Notes under the pieces: model-generated | The model's input: only the letters and a program-made list of their open reading frames with translations | Database searches by the model: none | What the model was told of the DNA's origin: nothing | Shown: positions 22,415-31,976 of the stretch, in pieces | Layout: every line of letters starts with the position of its first letter | How positions within the stretch are numbered: the stretch's first letter is position 1 | Assembly (NCBI GenBank): GCA_018136815.1 | Contig: CM030932.1 | Location: 8,261,628 to 8,325,627, forward strand | Length of the DNA stretch: 64,000 nt | Source: Isochrysis galbana | Lineage: Eukaryota; Haptophyta; Isochrysidales; Isochrysidaceae | Reading direction: 5' to 3' | Position numbers and translations under genes: made by a program

Positions 22415-23608
22415 ATGGCGCCGCAGACGCTCGCGCAGCTGCCGGTGCGCCCCGCCTCACACTACATGGGCGAATGCCCAAAGTTCAGCAAGCCGAAGGA
22501 GGTCGCGTGCTTCTCACGCGACTCGGACCGTAAGATCCACTTCGACCAACGCGCTCTCCGTCAGTATGTTGCACCACAGCTGCCAGCGCGGCTCGATGTT
22601 GGCTTCGAGAGCTATGTGCCCAAGCAGAAAGGGGCCGAGCCGGCGCCGCTGGCAGATGTCTTCTCGGCGCTATCCGCGCAGCAACAGAGCACCGACGGGT
22701 GCATCGTCACCTACCGCAACAACCTGAACAAGCTGATGCTGACGCCCTACTCGCGGCGTGACGACTGGGAGATCGGCGTCTCACGGCAGCCGGGCGGCGG
22801 TCTTACGCTGCAGGTGCGTGAGACTGCGCGCAAGATGGCAGACGAGGCCCGGCGGAGCGAGCGCGAACAACGGATGGCCTATTGGGGATATAAATTTGAG
22901 GCGCTGGCCACCACACCTCGCGAGAACGGGCGAGCGAATGGGGAAACGAGGAAGCGCACTACTGATGAGCCCAGCGAGGATCGCTTCCGCGTGCCCTCTC
23001 CTTGTGACCCCGATAGTTACAGACATCTGTACCCGCCGAATCAATTCGAGCTGCTTCAGTCACTGCACGGCGAAGAGGCCGAGCGGCAGCGCGCAATTAA
23101 TCCGACTGGCACGACATCTCATGCGCCTGCTGCAGAAGTCGTCGATGCCAATGAGGAGTTTTGCGCCATCATGCGGCTGAAGCTGGCGGGTCTGGTCCTG
23201 ATCATGGCTGCTGAGTGCGATTGCCAGGAGAATGCGCGTGGAGGAGAACGCCAGTACGTGGAGCTCAAAACCAGCAAGTTGCTGCGCGAACAGCGCGATC
23301 GCGCCTCATTCGAGAAGCACAAGCTCCTAAAGTTTTGGTTGCAGTCATTCTTGGCCGGCGTGCCCAAGATTGTTGTTGGCTTCCGAGACGATGCGGGCGT
23401 GGTCCACCAGCTTCAAGCCATCGAGACGCTCGCCATCCCTCGAATGGTGCGTGCGCAGGGCCACTGGGATCCGTCAGTGTGCCTCAACTTTGGGCGGGAG
23501 GTTCTTACCTGGCTCTTGCAACAAGTGGCAACACGAGGGGAGGACGAGAGGCTTGTCCTACGTTACGAGCCAAGCCAAGAATTGTTGCTTCTCATGACTG
23601 AAGGCTGA
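22415..23608 (+). CDS. DXO: DXO/RAI1-family decapping and 5'-3' exoribonuclease
   Basis: Single exon, 397 residues, matching the 396 of mammalian DXO. Family landmarks in order: FSKPKEVACFSRDSDRKIHF near the N-terminus, MAYWGYKFEAL, NEEFCAIMRLKL, the metal-binding AAECDC (E-x-D type), YVELKTSK (the E-x-K motif), then KLLKFWLQSFLAGVPKIVVG and WDPSVCLNFGREVL. These acidic residues bind the two metals at the active site. DXO/Rai1 enzymes remove incomplete or non-canonical (including NAD) caps and degrade the RNA, in the nucleus with Xrn2/Rat1 or in the cytosol. No targeting signal is obvious. The start ATG follows a CGCTTA leader and fits the family N-terminus. No damage is seen. Confidence 0.93.
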   Translation: MAPQTLAQLPVRPASHYMGECPKFSKPKEVACFSRDSDRKIHFDQRALRQYVAPQLPARLDVGFESYVPKQKGAEPAPLADVFSALSAQQQSTDGCIVTYRNNLNKLMLTPYSRRDDWEIGVSRQPGGGLTLQVRETARKMADEARRSEREQRMAYWGYKFEALATTPRENGRANGETRKRTTDEPSEDRFRVPSPCDPDSYRHLYPPNQFELLQSLHGEEAERQRAINPTGTTSHAPAAEVVDANEEFCAIMRLKLAGLVLIMAAECDCQENARGGERQYVELKTSKLLREQRDRASFEKHKLLKFWLQSFLAGVPKIVVGFRDDAGVVHQLQAIETLAIPRMVRAQGHWDPSVCLNFGREVLTWLLQQVATRGEDERLVLRYEPSQELLLLMTEG

Positions 23609-24071
23609 CCATACGTCCAAAATGGACTTGCAACGGCGATCGTGTACCAGCCCAATGCCTTGCTCTAATTTTGCCCGCGCCTCTGGTCGTCACTAGGATC
23701 GCTTGCTTACGCGGGTTTGCGATCGCTAGCCGCCACTTGCCAGGTGGCTGGCGTGCGCGTATGAAAATTTGCTTTAAAGTTGGCCGCTTGAGCTCGTGCC
23801 GCTTCATTGGGCAGCGTGGTGATTTGCGGCCGTTTCTCTTGTGTGGCTGTGGCTGCCCTCAGGTTGGCTTGGCCACTCCGCAGGCTAGCATGCACAACAT
23901 CACAACCCCGTCCACGGCGATCCCCAATGAATGCCGCATTTGATGCGGATGGCTGTGCACAATGCGCAGCGCACATGCAGAAGGCACCGTAACTTCGGGC
24001 AATATTTAGACATTGATGAGCTATCAACACACCTACGTAGTGCACTGGTTGCTCTCCGCCAAGACGGCAAA
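23609..24071. other. intergenic, no gene recognised
   Basis: Probably the DXO 3' UTR followed by unique sequence. No conserved ORF or repeat was recognised. Confidence 0.4.
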
Positions 24072-24410
24072 CTACTTTTATAAGTGGGGGTCAATGGGGG
24101 ATGGGGGCCTCGCTCCTCGGCGCGCCCCCCTCATTCCATCGCAGACACCCCTTGGGTGGACCTGCAAAATCAACCTCAGCTGCAGGGGCTGAGCATTCAT
24201 CACAACAGCCCGGACTCCCAGTGGGGGCGCGTCGCGCGCCGCACTAATTCGCTAGCCCGGTCACTCACTAGCTAGGGCCTGCTGCAAGTAAGGCTCTTCA
24301 ATGTACGTTGTATGTATATTTTGGCGACTAACTGCTAACTAGGTTTTCACCCAATGAACTTATGGGGGGTTTCTAACGGGAGCCGGGGGCCTGCGGGGGG
24401 GGGGGATATC
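24072..24410. repeat. dispersed repeat shared with 53628-54430
   Basis: Left end CTTTTATAAGTGGGGGTCAA and right end GGGAGCCGGGGGCCTGCGGG match the larger copy at 53628-54430. A third, inverted fragment is at about 54690-54836. The interior differs in length (about 340 versus 800 bp). It is probably a non-autonomous element. Confidence 0.6.
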
Positions 24411-24697
24411 GGTGCTTAGTTTTGTTCTCAGCCCAACCGGTAGAAAGGATACGAGAAGGCCATAAATAAACTATAACACAAAAAGCAATCCAACGCCACT
24501 CAGCAGCGACGAAAACCCACACCGCACCCAGAATAAACAGGTCACCCAGCGGCACAGGAGGAGCAGGAGAGAACATACCGCTGAGGACAGGTGCACCCCG
24601 CCCAACCCAGAACCTCCCACACGCCCACACGACCTGAGCCCCTTAGTAAGGCGGCTACGAGGTGAACCTCCAGGACCCCAAGCAGGCATCTGCGAGG

Positions 24698-25060
24698 ATG
24701 GGGTGCAAAATGACTATCTTTTCCGAGCCCCACTCCAAAGGCGTGAGCTCGACCATACACGGCCCGTCGGTAGACGACCCGCAAGCACAAGACAAGCGCC
24801 GTGAAGAAGTCGACCTGAAGGCGATCGGGTGGACGCACCCGGTGCGCTCGCTCCACGTCGAGTGCAGTGCGGACTCGGTGGAAACACCAACACAGCTGGC
24901 CCTCCGCTTCATCTTCGACAAAGTAATGCTGACCGCCTTGTTGGTCACGCTTGGGGTCGTCGCCGCGCTCGTGGCGGTGGTCGTCTTTGTCATCAGGACC
25001 GTGACCAAGCGATTATCCACAGCGAATGCAAACTCAGGAGACTCCCCCTCCCCCCCATGA
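24698..25060 (+). CDS. small membrane-anchored protein with a crystallin-like segment
   Basis: 120 residues from ATG 24698; the frame is open further upstream. Residues 1-60 contain KMTIFSEPHSKG, IHGPS and DLKAIGWTHPVRSLHVEC. This spacing of an edge strand, a Gly turn and an IG..V.SL.V strand recalls one half of a beta/gamma-crystallin fold. Residues ~74-97 form a strong membrane span (LTALLVTLGVVAALVAVVVFVI), followed by a short basic and Ser/Pro tail. It is followed 47 bp later by the knottin ORF in the same orientation. Tandem small anchored proteins like this are common in large and polinton-like DNA viruses of algae, so a viral origin is possible but unproven. No homologue is recognised with certainty. 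Confidence 0.55.
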   Translation: MGCKMTIFSEPHSKGVSSTIHGPSVDDPQAQDKRREEVDLKAIGWTHPVRSLHVECSADSVETPTQLALRFIFDKVMLTALLVTLGVVAALVAVVVFVIRTVTKRLSTANANSGDSPSPP

Positions 25061-25107
25061 GGCAAGCGCATCGCGTTTGTTTCGAACCGAACGTTGGACT
25101 AAAAAAA

Positions 25108-25494
25108 ATGGGCATATGGGTAAATATGCCGTCGAAACGACTTTTGATTGCCCTTGCGGTGGTCGTCGCCACCGTGGTCGCCGCCACCGTCGTCGCGTTG
25201 GTACTCACGAAGAAGCAGCCAGACAGATGCAAGGATGTGGATGGAGAGTGTGCAAACGATGGAGACTGTTGTCACGATCTCGTGTGCTCCGACCAAAAGT
25301 GCCGTACCGTCACACCGTGTGTCGAGAAAAGGGGGGGGTGCAGTTATGGCGACGAGTGCTGTGAAGGACTTGAGTGCAATGACGAGGGAGTGTGTGAGAC
25401 GCCATGCCGCGAGCCAGGGTCGGTGTGCCAAAGTAACTCGGAGTGCTGTGGTGAATACACGTGTCGTAGTGGTACCTGCAGATCTGATGACTGA
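25108..25494 (+). CDS. membrane-anchored protein with three knottin-type cysteine modules
   Basis: 128 residues from ATG 25108; a second ATG at 25126 would give 122. Residues ~8-31 are a hydrophobic segment (LLIALAVVVATVVAATVVAL), an uncleaved anchor or signal. The rest is three tandem six-cysteine modules with spacing C-x6-C-x5-CC-x4-C-x4/5-C, the inhibitor cystine knot pattern, with acidic loops. Such modules occur in protease inhibitors, antimicrobial peptides, animal venom peptides and viral surface proteins, and nothing here picks one role. The ORF follows an A-rich stretch. A partial duplicate lies antisense at 58524-58684. Cys positions are preserved in both copies, arguing for selection. 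Confidence 0.72.
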   Translation: MGIWVNMPSKRLLIALAVVVATVVAATVVALVLTKKQPDRCKDVDGECANDGDCCHDLVCSDQKCRTVTPCVEKRGGCSYGDECCEGLECNDEGVCETPCREPGSVCQSNSECCGEYTCRSGTCRSDD

Positions 25495-26096
25495 TTGGCT
25501 AGATGCGTGACGAACGTCACGACTCATATCGAGTATTGGGAAACGAGGGGTACCAAATGAAGGCAAACGACCTTAGAGCACGAGGGGAGTTGCCGCAAGG
25601 CGGGAAGTAAGGGAGAGGAAGGGGAGAGGGCGTGGCTACTAGAGTGCAACCCAGTGCCACGTGCGAGGCGAGAATATTAAAAGTTTTTTTAATATTTTGT
25701 TTGTTTGTTTGTGCCTTCGGATTTTGTGCGGTCATGTTCGACTATTCGACATTCCTTGGCGTGCGATGCGCAAGGCTACCGGTGAGAGTAGCGGCACTAA
25801 TGCTAAAGCTCAATAATGTTATTGTTACTCGGTAGTAGCTTGAATCTTCAGACGTTTCCCCCCCGACCCAGTCCAGAATTTCACTCACCCGACTCCTGGC
25901 AGGAAAGAGGGCCAAAGCGCTACGCTAGCCGCCGGTGCCACTCGCGACAGTGGCCCAAGGTCCTCCGGTACCGTTCGACTCGACAGTCTTTGGACATTGC
26001 CAATGACGTTGGTGGCGGGCAGGGGCGCCGATCACACCCTGCTCATTTCCAACTACCCACAATCATCAAGTAACACAGTTTGTTCAAAAGGACTCC
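25495..26096. other. intergenic with retroelement tail remnants
   Basis: 25655-25700 carries TGCGAGGCGAGAATATTAAA plus a T-run, the second tail family. 25838-25858 has TTGAATCTTCAGACGTTT, a remnant of the LINE tail signature. No gene is seen. Confidence 0.5.
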
Positions 26097-27050
26097 TCAA
26101 GTCGTGTTGACCTGAAAGAATCGGTTTGCAAACAATGAGTCCTCCTGATATCTCCGCATCTCCGAGACCAAGCTATCGTGATATGGCAAGTCGATGGAGG
26201 ACGGCTTCACAGGAGGAGTATGCCTTAAGATGATGGTTCTGCACAACAAACGAAGGGCATCGCGTGACAATGCACCAAGGCCAGCCCCGGGCTCATTGAG
26301 GTGGCCGAGCCAGAGGAGCCGCACGCTTGGCAGCCAGCAAAGTGATTGCAGCACATCCGAGACGTCATCATTGCCTCGAGTCGAGCATGCGGCATAGTTG
26401 AAGGGGGTTCTACCAGCTGCATCTACCTGCTTGACCCAACATCCGGCACGGACGAGACAAGCACAGGACTGAGCATACCGCAACGCAGCAGCAAAATGCA
26501 AAGCGGTCAAGCTTCCTGCGCACATCATGTGCGGATTCGCTCCAGCCCGGAGGAGTGACTCGACGCACGCTGCGGATGCAGCACTACCCTCTGTTGACCC
26601 AGCCGCAAGCATCAACGCCGTAGGACCAAGACGGTCAGTGTCGCTCGGCGCGGTGCACGCGGCATTGATCTCGTATTCGCCCGGCGAATTCAGAAGGCAG
26701 TCGACAACCGAAACGTGCCCGTGGAATGCGGCAAACATCAGGGCCGTGGCGCCATGGCGTGTCTTTGCTCCCTTATTCGCACCATGTCTCAGTAACAGGT
26801 CCACGCAGTCGGCATGACCGTGCGCCGCCGCGATATGCAGTGCGTTGCACTCCGCCTGTGGGCACCAGTCGGGCCAAAACTGTACGATGTCAGCGCTGAT
26901 GCGCAGTGGAACCCATCGCACCGTCGAGGCGCTCACTCGACTGTGGTCCAGCAGCTCGCAGAGCGCTAAGCGGTCCCCCGCGGCAGCGGCGTCGAAGAAC
27001 TCAGCCAGGATGGCCTCGGGAGTGGGGCTTGGCCGGTGCCGCATGGACAT
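26097..27050 (-). CDS. ankyrin-repeat protein
   Basis: Single exon, 317 residues from ATG 27050 (MSMRHRPSP; a second Met two codons on). After a helical start (ILAEFFDAAAAGDRLALCELL), ankyrin repeats are visible: CNALHIAAAHGHADCVDLLL, GATALMFAAFHGHVSVVDCL, GPTALMLAAGSTEGSAASAA with VESLLRAGANP, LTALHFAAALRYAQSCACLV and GRTPFNYAACS. The C-terminal ~80 residues have no recognised domain. Ankyrin stacks mediate protein binding; no partner can be inferred. The open frame continues upstream through a CA microsatellite and is not used. The gene is divergent from the membrane protein gene at 28021. Confidence 0.85.
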   Translation of the reverse strand: MSMRHRPSPTPEAILAEFFDAAAAGDRLALCELLDHSRVSASTVRWVPLRISADIVQFWPDWCPQAECNALHIAAAHGHADCVDLLLRHGANKGAKTRHGATALMFAAFHGHVSVVDCLLNSPGEYEINAACTAPSDTDRLGPTALMLAAGSTEGSAASAACVESLLRAGANPHMMCAGSLTALHFAAALRYAQSCACLVRAGCWVKQVDAAGRTPFNYAACSTRGNDDVSDVLQSLCWLPSVRLLWLGHLNEPGAGLGALSRDALRLLCRTIILRHTPPVKPSSIDLPYHDSLVSEMRRYQEDSLFANRFFQVNTT

Positions 27051-27244
27051 GGGCGCGCGAGCGGACGGCGTGGCCGCCCTCGAGCGTCTTCTTGCGCCAC
27101 CAGCGCTGCCGCCGCGAGCGCAAACTGAGAACCTCTCTAAGTACTCTAGGAGTGGTGTCCAAGTAGAGGGGGGAAAGCGATACCATAGGGGGAAAAGAAA
27201 AGGCTCAGCTTGCGGCTTGCGGCCGTATGTACTCGTAGGGAGGG

Positions 27245-27245
<1 letters not shown>

Positions 27246-27281
<36 letters not shown>
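27246..27281. repeat. CA dinucleotide microsatellite
   Basis: About 18 uninterrupted CA units, upstream of the ankyrin gene. Confidence 0.95.
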
Positions 27282-27283
<2 letters not shown>

Positions 27284-28020
27284 ACCGCGAGGGGGGCGGC
27301 AGGGCCACCTGGGCCGCTCGGCCCCGAGTCACCTTCGCGCGGAACCGATCTTCCGATTGATCTCGGCGAATCTCTCTCTCTCTCCCCCTGTGACGGCCGC
27401 AATGTCTCTCTGCTCTCTCCCCTCCCCCCTCTCTCCCTCCTCCCTCTCTCTTCTCCTTCTCCCAGTGTCTTTCCCTCTCCGCCTCTCCCCTCTTCTCCCC
27501 CGCCTAGAGGAGAGATCTCTCGCCGCGCCGACGGGTAGTAGATTGCGGTACAATACCATGGGGGGGGGGGCGGCAGCAGGGGAGGAAGACAAGAGGTCTT
27601 GGGGAGGAGGGAGGGGGCGGGAGGTGGGAGGGGGGGTGCAGGGGATCTGGACGGGACAGGCGAGAAAGAAGAAAAGGCTCGCCCTTCTTCCTTCAATCAA
27701 TTATCTTTACCCCTTCCCCCTCCCTCTTCTTCCTCCTCTCGCTCTCACTCCCTTGGGGCTGGCTGCTCCCCCCGCCTCCCCCTTCCTCCCTCTACCTCCC
27801 CCACACACTTCCCTCTCTCCTTCCTTCTCTCCCTCTCACACCCTCGCCCTTTCATCCCACGGCGCGCTCGCCCACCGCCTTGCTCCACCTCGCTCCTCTT
27901 CCCCCGCGCGCCCTCGGCGTGGCGCGGCTAGGATCACACACCCACTCTTCCGCTCTCGCGTTCGCTCGGCCAGAGAGACCGGGGTGAAGAGGGGGGGGGA
28001 GCAGCGCGAGAAACCGGGAG
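27282..28020. other. CT-rich spacer between divergent genes
   Basis: Long pyrimidine-rich runs on the plus strand (27370-27510 and 27710-27900) separate the ankyrin gene (minus) and the membrane protein gene (plus). Similar CT-rich spacers precede other genes here (47080-47680). Open frames across it are Ser/Pro/Leu-rich artefacts. It probably contains both promoters and the long 5' leader of the plus gene. Confidence 0.5.
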
Positions 28021-29842
28021 ATGCACACAGGGCCAAAGACGAGGACCTACGCGACTCTCGAGCCCGAGTCCTGGGGCTCAAACTCGTCTTCTCGCTCAAC
28101 TCCCACGAGCGCCGACTCGCCACGCCTCGAGGACAATGCAGGCACCCCCACACACTCCAAACGCAGCCGCTCGAGGGCGCCTGCGCTGCAGCCGCCTGCC
28201 CGATACGCAAATGCTCCGCTGCCTTGGTGGGCGGTGCTGCTGCTCCAGCTCGGCCAGGCTGGCGTGCTCTATTGCATTCTCGCGCCGCCACCGCCCGAAC
28301 CGCCACCGCCGCCTGTGCCGCCAAACGCTGAATCGCTCTGGCGCGCGGGATGGGCCGCAACTGTGGGCACCTTTGGCCTGTGCACACCGGAGGAGAAGGG
28401 CGAGCTGCACTTTGATGTCAAGGCCAATGCCTTCGTCGGATGCGATGGCCGCGCCTGGTCCAAGCTTGCCTTCTGCTGTGCGCCCGAGCGTCCCGACGCA
28501 CCCGAGCTCTCCTTGATGCCGGTATCTGCCTCTAGCAACCCAAATGCCCTGCGCGTCATGTGGACGCCACCTGCAGCACGAGGCTCGCCCGTCATCTCAT
28601 ACTCCCTACATTTGGTCAGCGACAAGACAAGCAGCGACATGCCGGTTTCGGACGGCGAGCTCTCTCAACTCGGTCGAGTCGTGTGCGAGGGCATGCAGCT
28701 CTCTTGCATCGTCAATGAGCTCAACACTTCCGTGTCCCACACGCTATGGCTGGTTGCACATGCCCCAGGCGGCTCGTCGCAAGCATCTCCACCAGTCACA
28801 CTGCACCCTGCTCCGCGGCCCGTCTCACTCATTGCCACAGACAATGGAGACTGCTCCTTTGGCCCAGATGATACACTTGAGCTCCAGTTCAACCTTCCCA
28901 CTAATCGCGCCTTTGCGGACGCCGAGCAGCGCCGGTTGGAGGTAGCGGATGTCATCCTCGAGCCTGACACGGTAGCCACGCTATTGGGGTTTTCTGCTGG
29001 TGTGGGGCCGATGCGTGGCAGATGGAACAGCCTCGGGACCAAGCTCACGCTCTGGCTAGATCCCATGTTGGCCAAAGCGGCGCCGAGCGGCGATATTTAT
29101 CTTGCTGAAATGCGAGTGCGGCTCAAGCCGGAAGGGCGCGTCATGGTCATGCCCCCTGGCGTGTCACTTGCTGCTGACACATGGTCACCACCTTTGGTTG
29201 TTCCTGGTTGCTTCGTGGACGGCTTTGAGGTCGGTATGTTGAGATGGTTTGCGGAAGCATCCGACCCCGAATCGTACAACATCTCAGTGGATGCCATCAC
29301 TCAGCACTCAGGGCGACGGGCTCTGCGCATCGAGGGCGGGAATGGCGGGCAATTCGACGGCCTCACCGCCCGTCTCCCTCTATCCTCACCGCGTGGTGTG
29401 TCTTGCTGGGTCCGTACATCAGTCGCCGCTANNNNNNNNNNNNNNNNNNNNNNNNNNNNNNNNNNNNNNNNNNNNNNNNNNNNNNNNNNNNNNNNNNNNN
29501 NNNNNNNNNNNNNNNNNNNNNNNNNNNNNNNACGTAGGCTACCTTGCTCTTGGAGGGCCGTCGCTACACGAGTCGGTAGTCTTCTTCCACCTGCGACCTA
29601 CAGGTCAAGCTGGGTTGCTCTCTGCAAATGGCTACTTTCAAGGTGGCAACTACTCGATAGGCCGATGGCTGCACATCGAGTTATCCCTCGATTGGGAGCG
29701 TCGTACGGCAGACCTAAGATTGGATGGTAATCTCGTCGCGTCTCACGTTGGGTTTGTCTCGGGCGCTCACGATGCGCGCATGATCCATATATTCAATTCG
29801 GATACGGGCGTCGTCTGGTGGGACGACTTTGTCGTCAAATGA
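28021..29842 (+). CDS. type II membrane protein with FN3-like domain, interrupted by an assembly gap
   Basis: ATG at 28021. Residues 1-65 are a Ser/Pro/Arg-rich cytoplasmic segment, ~66-88 a membrane span (PLPWWAVLLLQLGQAGVLYC), then a Pro stalk. Next comes a short module GELHFDVKANAFVGCDGRAW, resembling a Cys-bounded extracellular module seen with laminin-G-type proteins, then a fibronectin III-like domain (PDAPELSLMPVS, ALRVMWTPPAARGSPVISYS). The rest reads as beta-rich extracellular sequence. Positions 29432-29531 are N. The frame differs across the gap and the post-gap part ends with a jelly-roll-like segment (RWLHIELSLDWERRTADLRL) and a stop at 29842. This change can be due to gap sizing. 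Function unknown; a surface or adhesion role is inference. Confidence 0.7.
29432..29531. other. assembly gap of 100 N
   Basis: Exactly 100 unresolved bases, a conventional placeholder length, inside the membrane protein gene. The true length is unknown. Confidence 0.99.
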
Positions 29843-30950
29843 GAGATGGCTCGATGAGGATGACAGCGGGCGCTTCACGGTGCTAAGCTGAACTTCAGGA
29901 AAGAGTAGGAGTATCCATATCGCCATGTCTAAACTGGCATGAATTTTCGTATTCCTCTATTGACTGAAGTCCTAGCTTCTTACCGGGCGACGGTGGAGAG
30001 CCCATGTACTCTCAAGTGTTGATCGAGGAGAGTGTGAAAGGCTACCTGATGTGCCTCTGCCGCGGGTGGTCTGAAATCATCGTGCTCGCCTAATAAGCTT
30101 TGTTGCAGCAGCTTTCCTGCCGCATCAAGGCACCGGGATGTGTGCGTGACAGCGTTCCATGACGCGAAGTTGTGCACAGTTGTCCATTAATGCCTTCATG
30201 AACATGAGGTGCGCATCAGAGTCGCACAAACCATACCTGATACCTGACCTTTGCGTGCTCTCTACACTGACGGGTTTGTTTTACCAATTGAAAGTACCTT
30301 AGTGCGCTTGACTGAAAATGTGTCATCATGCCACCCATTCGTCGACGATCGCCATAGTGCTTTGCTTGGTTGGAGTCGGACGGCGGACGGGGCCTCAAGA
30401 GGTGAGCAAAGGAGGTGTGATCAAAATTTGAAAAAATAATCTTGAAGGTGCCTGCTACGCTACTAGATGTAATCCTCACCCTAGGACCTACGCTGGACAT
30501 CGCCCTTGCCCCACTCCCGCTCCCCTTCCTGCTCCCCCCTCGTTCCTTTGTCTTCGGTTTCGGGGGGTCGGTCGGCCCATGTGCACTACTTTGGGCCTAA
30601 GGCGGCTTGCCTTCATTTGGTCTCCTTTCCCTCAGGGTTTCTTTCCCTCCCGTGTCCCGTGGGGACTCTCACCCTACCATGAGTAGGCCCTGGCCAAAAT
30701 GTCCGGACAGTCAACAAGACATTTGGGGCTGTTTTGTCAAAAGGACATGTCCCGAAATGTCCCGGGACATTTGGGTGCCCCCTGGGGGGTGGCGCGCGCG
30801 AAAATGCGCGCGGGAACTGTTTTACCAGTAGAACGTCAATATCAGTACACAGGGCGGTCGGCGCTTTCAATCCATCCTTTTCCTTTGCACATGCTAACGT
30901 GGACCAAGGTTTTGTGATGAAGCTCGCAGCCTTGCCTCTCTTCTCTCACA
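29843..30950. other. intergenic with a palindromic block, no gene
   Basis: No ORF of interest. At 30755-30772 AAATGTCCCGGGACATTT is a perfect 18 bp palindrome, flanked by further GGACAT and GACATTTGGG copies between 30698 and 30780, suggesting a decayed inverted-repeat element. Confidence 0.5.
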
Positions 30951-30991
30951 TTTCCTGTATCGTCGATCAACTAACTTTATAGTCAGTTGCC

Positions 30992-31976
30992 ATGGAGCGC
31001 GCCGCCGCTCCCTCCCTCTCCTTCGGGCCCCCCGCCGAGGGCGGCCCCCCAGAACCCATGGAGCAGTCGCTGTCGAAGCGACCGCGCCCGCCATCAGAGG
31101 CCGAGCAGGTGCGTGCGACGCGCGTCGCACCACGCGGCCCGTGGCTCCGGCCACACCATGTACAGCAGCCATGCTGGCCCCCCCCATGGAGGGCAGCTGT
31201 CTGCAGACCCCAACAGAGAACGAGCAGACCGGCAGGGCCACTCCTCCAATGGGCATGCCTTATGGCAGAGGCCCCTCTCGCCCTGGTGACGGCCGCGCTG
31301 TCACAGCGCGGCCCGAGACCAGGCGGCCCTTATGGGCACAATCTCATGACAAGACACCCCCCACACACGCACTGCACCCAACTCTGTGGCACCAGAGCAG
31401 GACAACTGGCACCAGCGGCCACCACCCCAACACTCGCCCCTACACCGCACTTGTACCAACACCTCCTCCCCAAGCCACACCTGACCCCCGCTCCACCCAC
31501 CCCCCACGCACAGGAGCCAGACCAAGACTTCGATGAACAAGTGACAGACACTGACGCCACCTTTGACCTCTCCTTCCATCCAGAAGGCGACTTCGTGCTC
31601 CACGACACGGCGGTCTACGCCGCCATCGTGGAGCTTCTTCTTGAGCTTGAGGGCGTAGACCCCGAGCCAGATTTCTGGGCGCGCTCAAACAGGGGCCCCT
31701 GGCACATTGCGGTCAACGAGGATTGCTCGCAACAATTCCAAGCAAAATACGGAGAGCGCACCAACATCCGCGTCCACGGCACGGACATCGCCGTAAAAAT
31801 CAAAATCGAATCGATCGAGAACAAAATCACCAACAAAGGCACCTCGACTCGCAAGGCGCTCTACGACGCGCTCCAAGATGTAGCAGCCCACCTGGTCATC
31901 GAGGCGGAAGGCCTAGCGCAAGCGTCCCAAATCACCTTGAGCAGCATGGTAAAAGCAATCGAGAGCAACGGACCTC
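30992..31976 (+). pseudogene. LINE ORF1 (N-terminal and middle part)
   Basis: Starts MERAAAPSLSFGPP. Residues 1-170 are Pro/Gln/His-rich with no fold visible. From about residue 175 the sequence becomes acidic and ordered (DATFDLSFHPEGDFVLHDTA, AIVELLLELEGVDPE, DIAVKIKIESIENK, STRKALYDALQDVAAHLVIE), comparable with KSSAIRSSLKEVATYIVFRI in the copy at 40873-41571. ORF1 proteins of LINEs bind the element RNA. The frame ends at the deletion junction, where it reads into out-of-frame ORF2 sequence. Confidence 0.7.

Noticed and set aside
23215-23601. Second ORF inside the DXO gene
   Set aside because: Off-frame shadow of the DXO coding sequence.
27210-28331. 373-codon plus-strand ORF
   Set aside because: Runs through a CA microsatellite and CT-rich spacer, then overlaps the real membrane protein gene in another frame.
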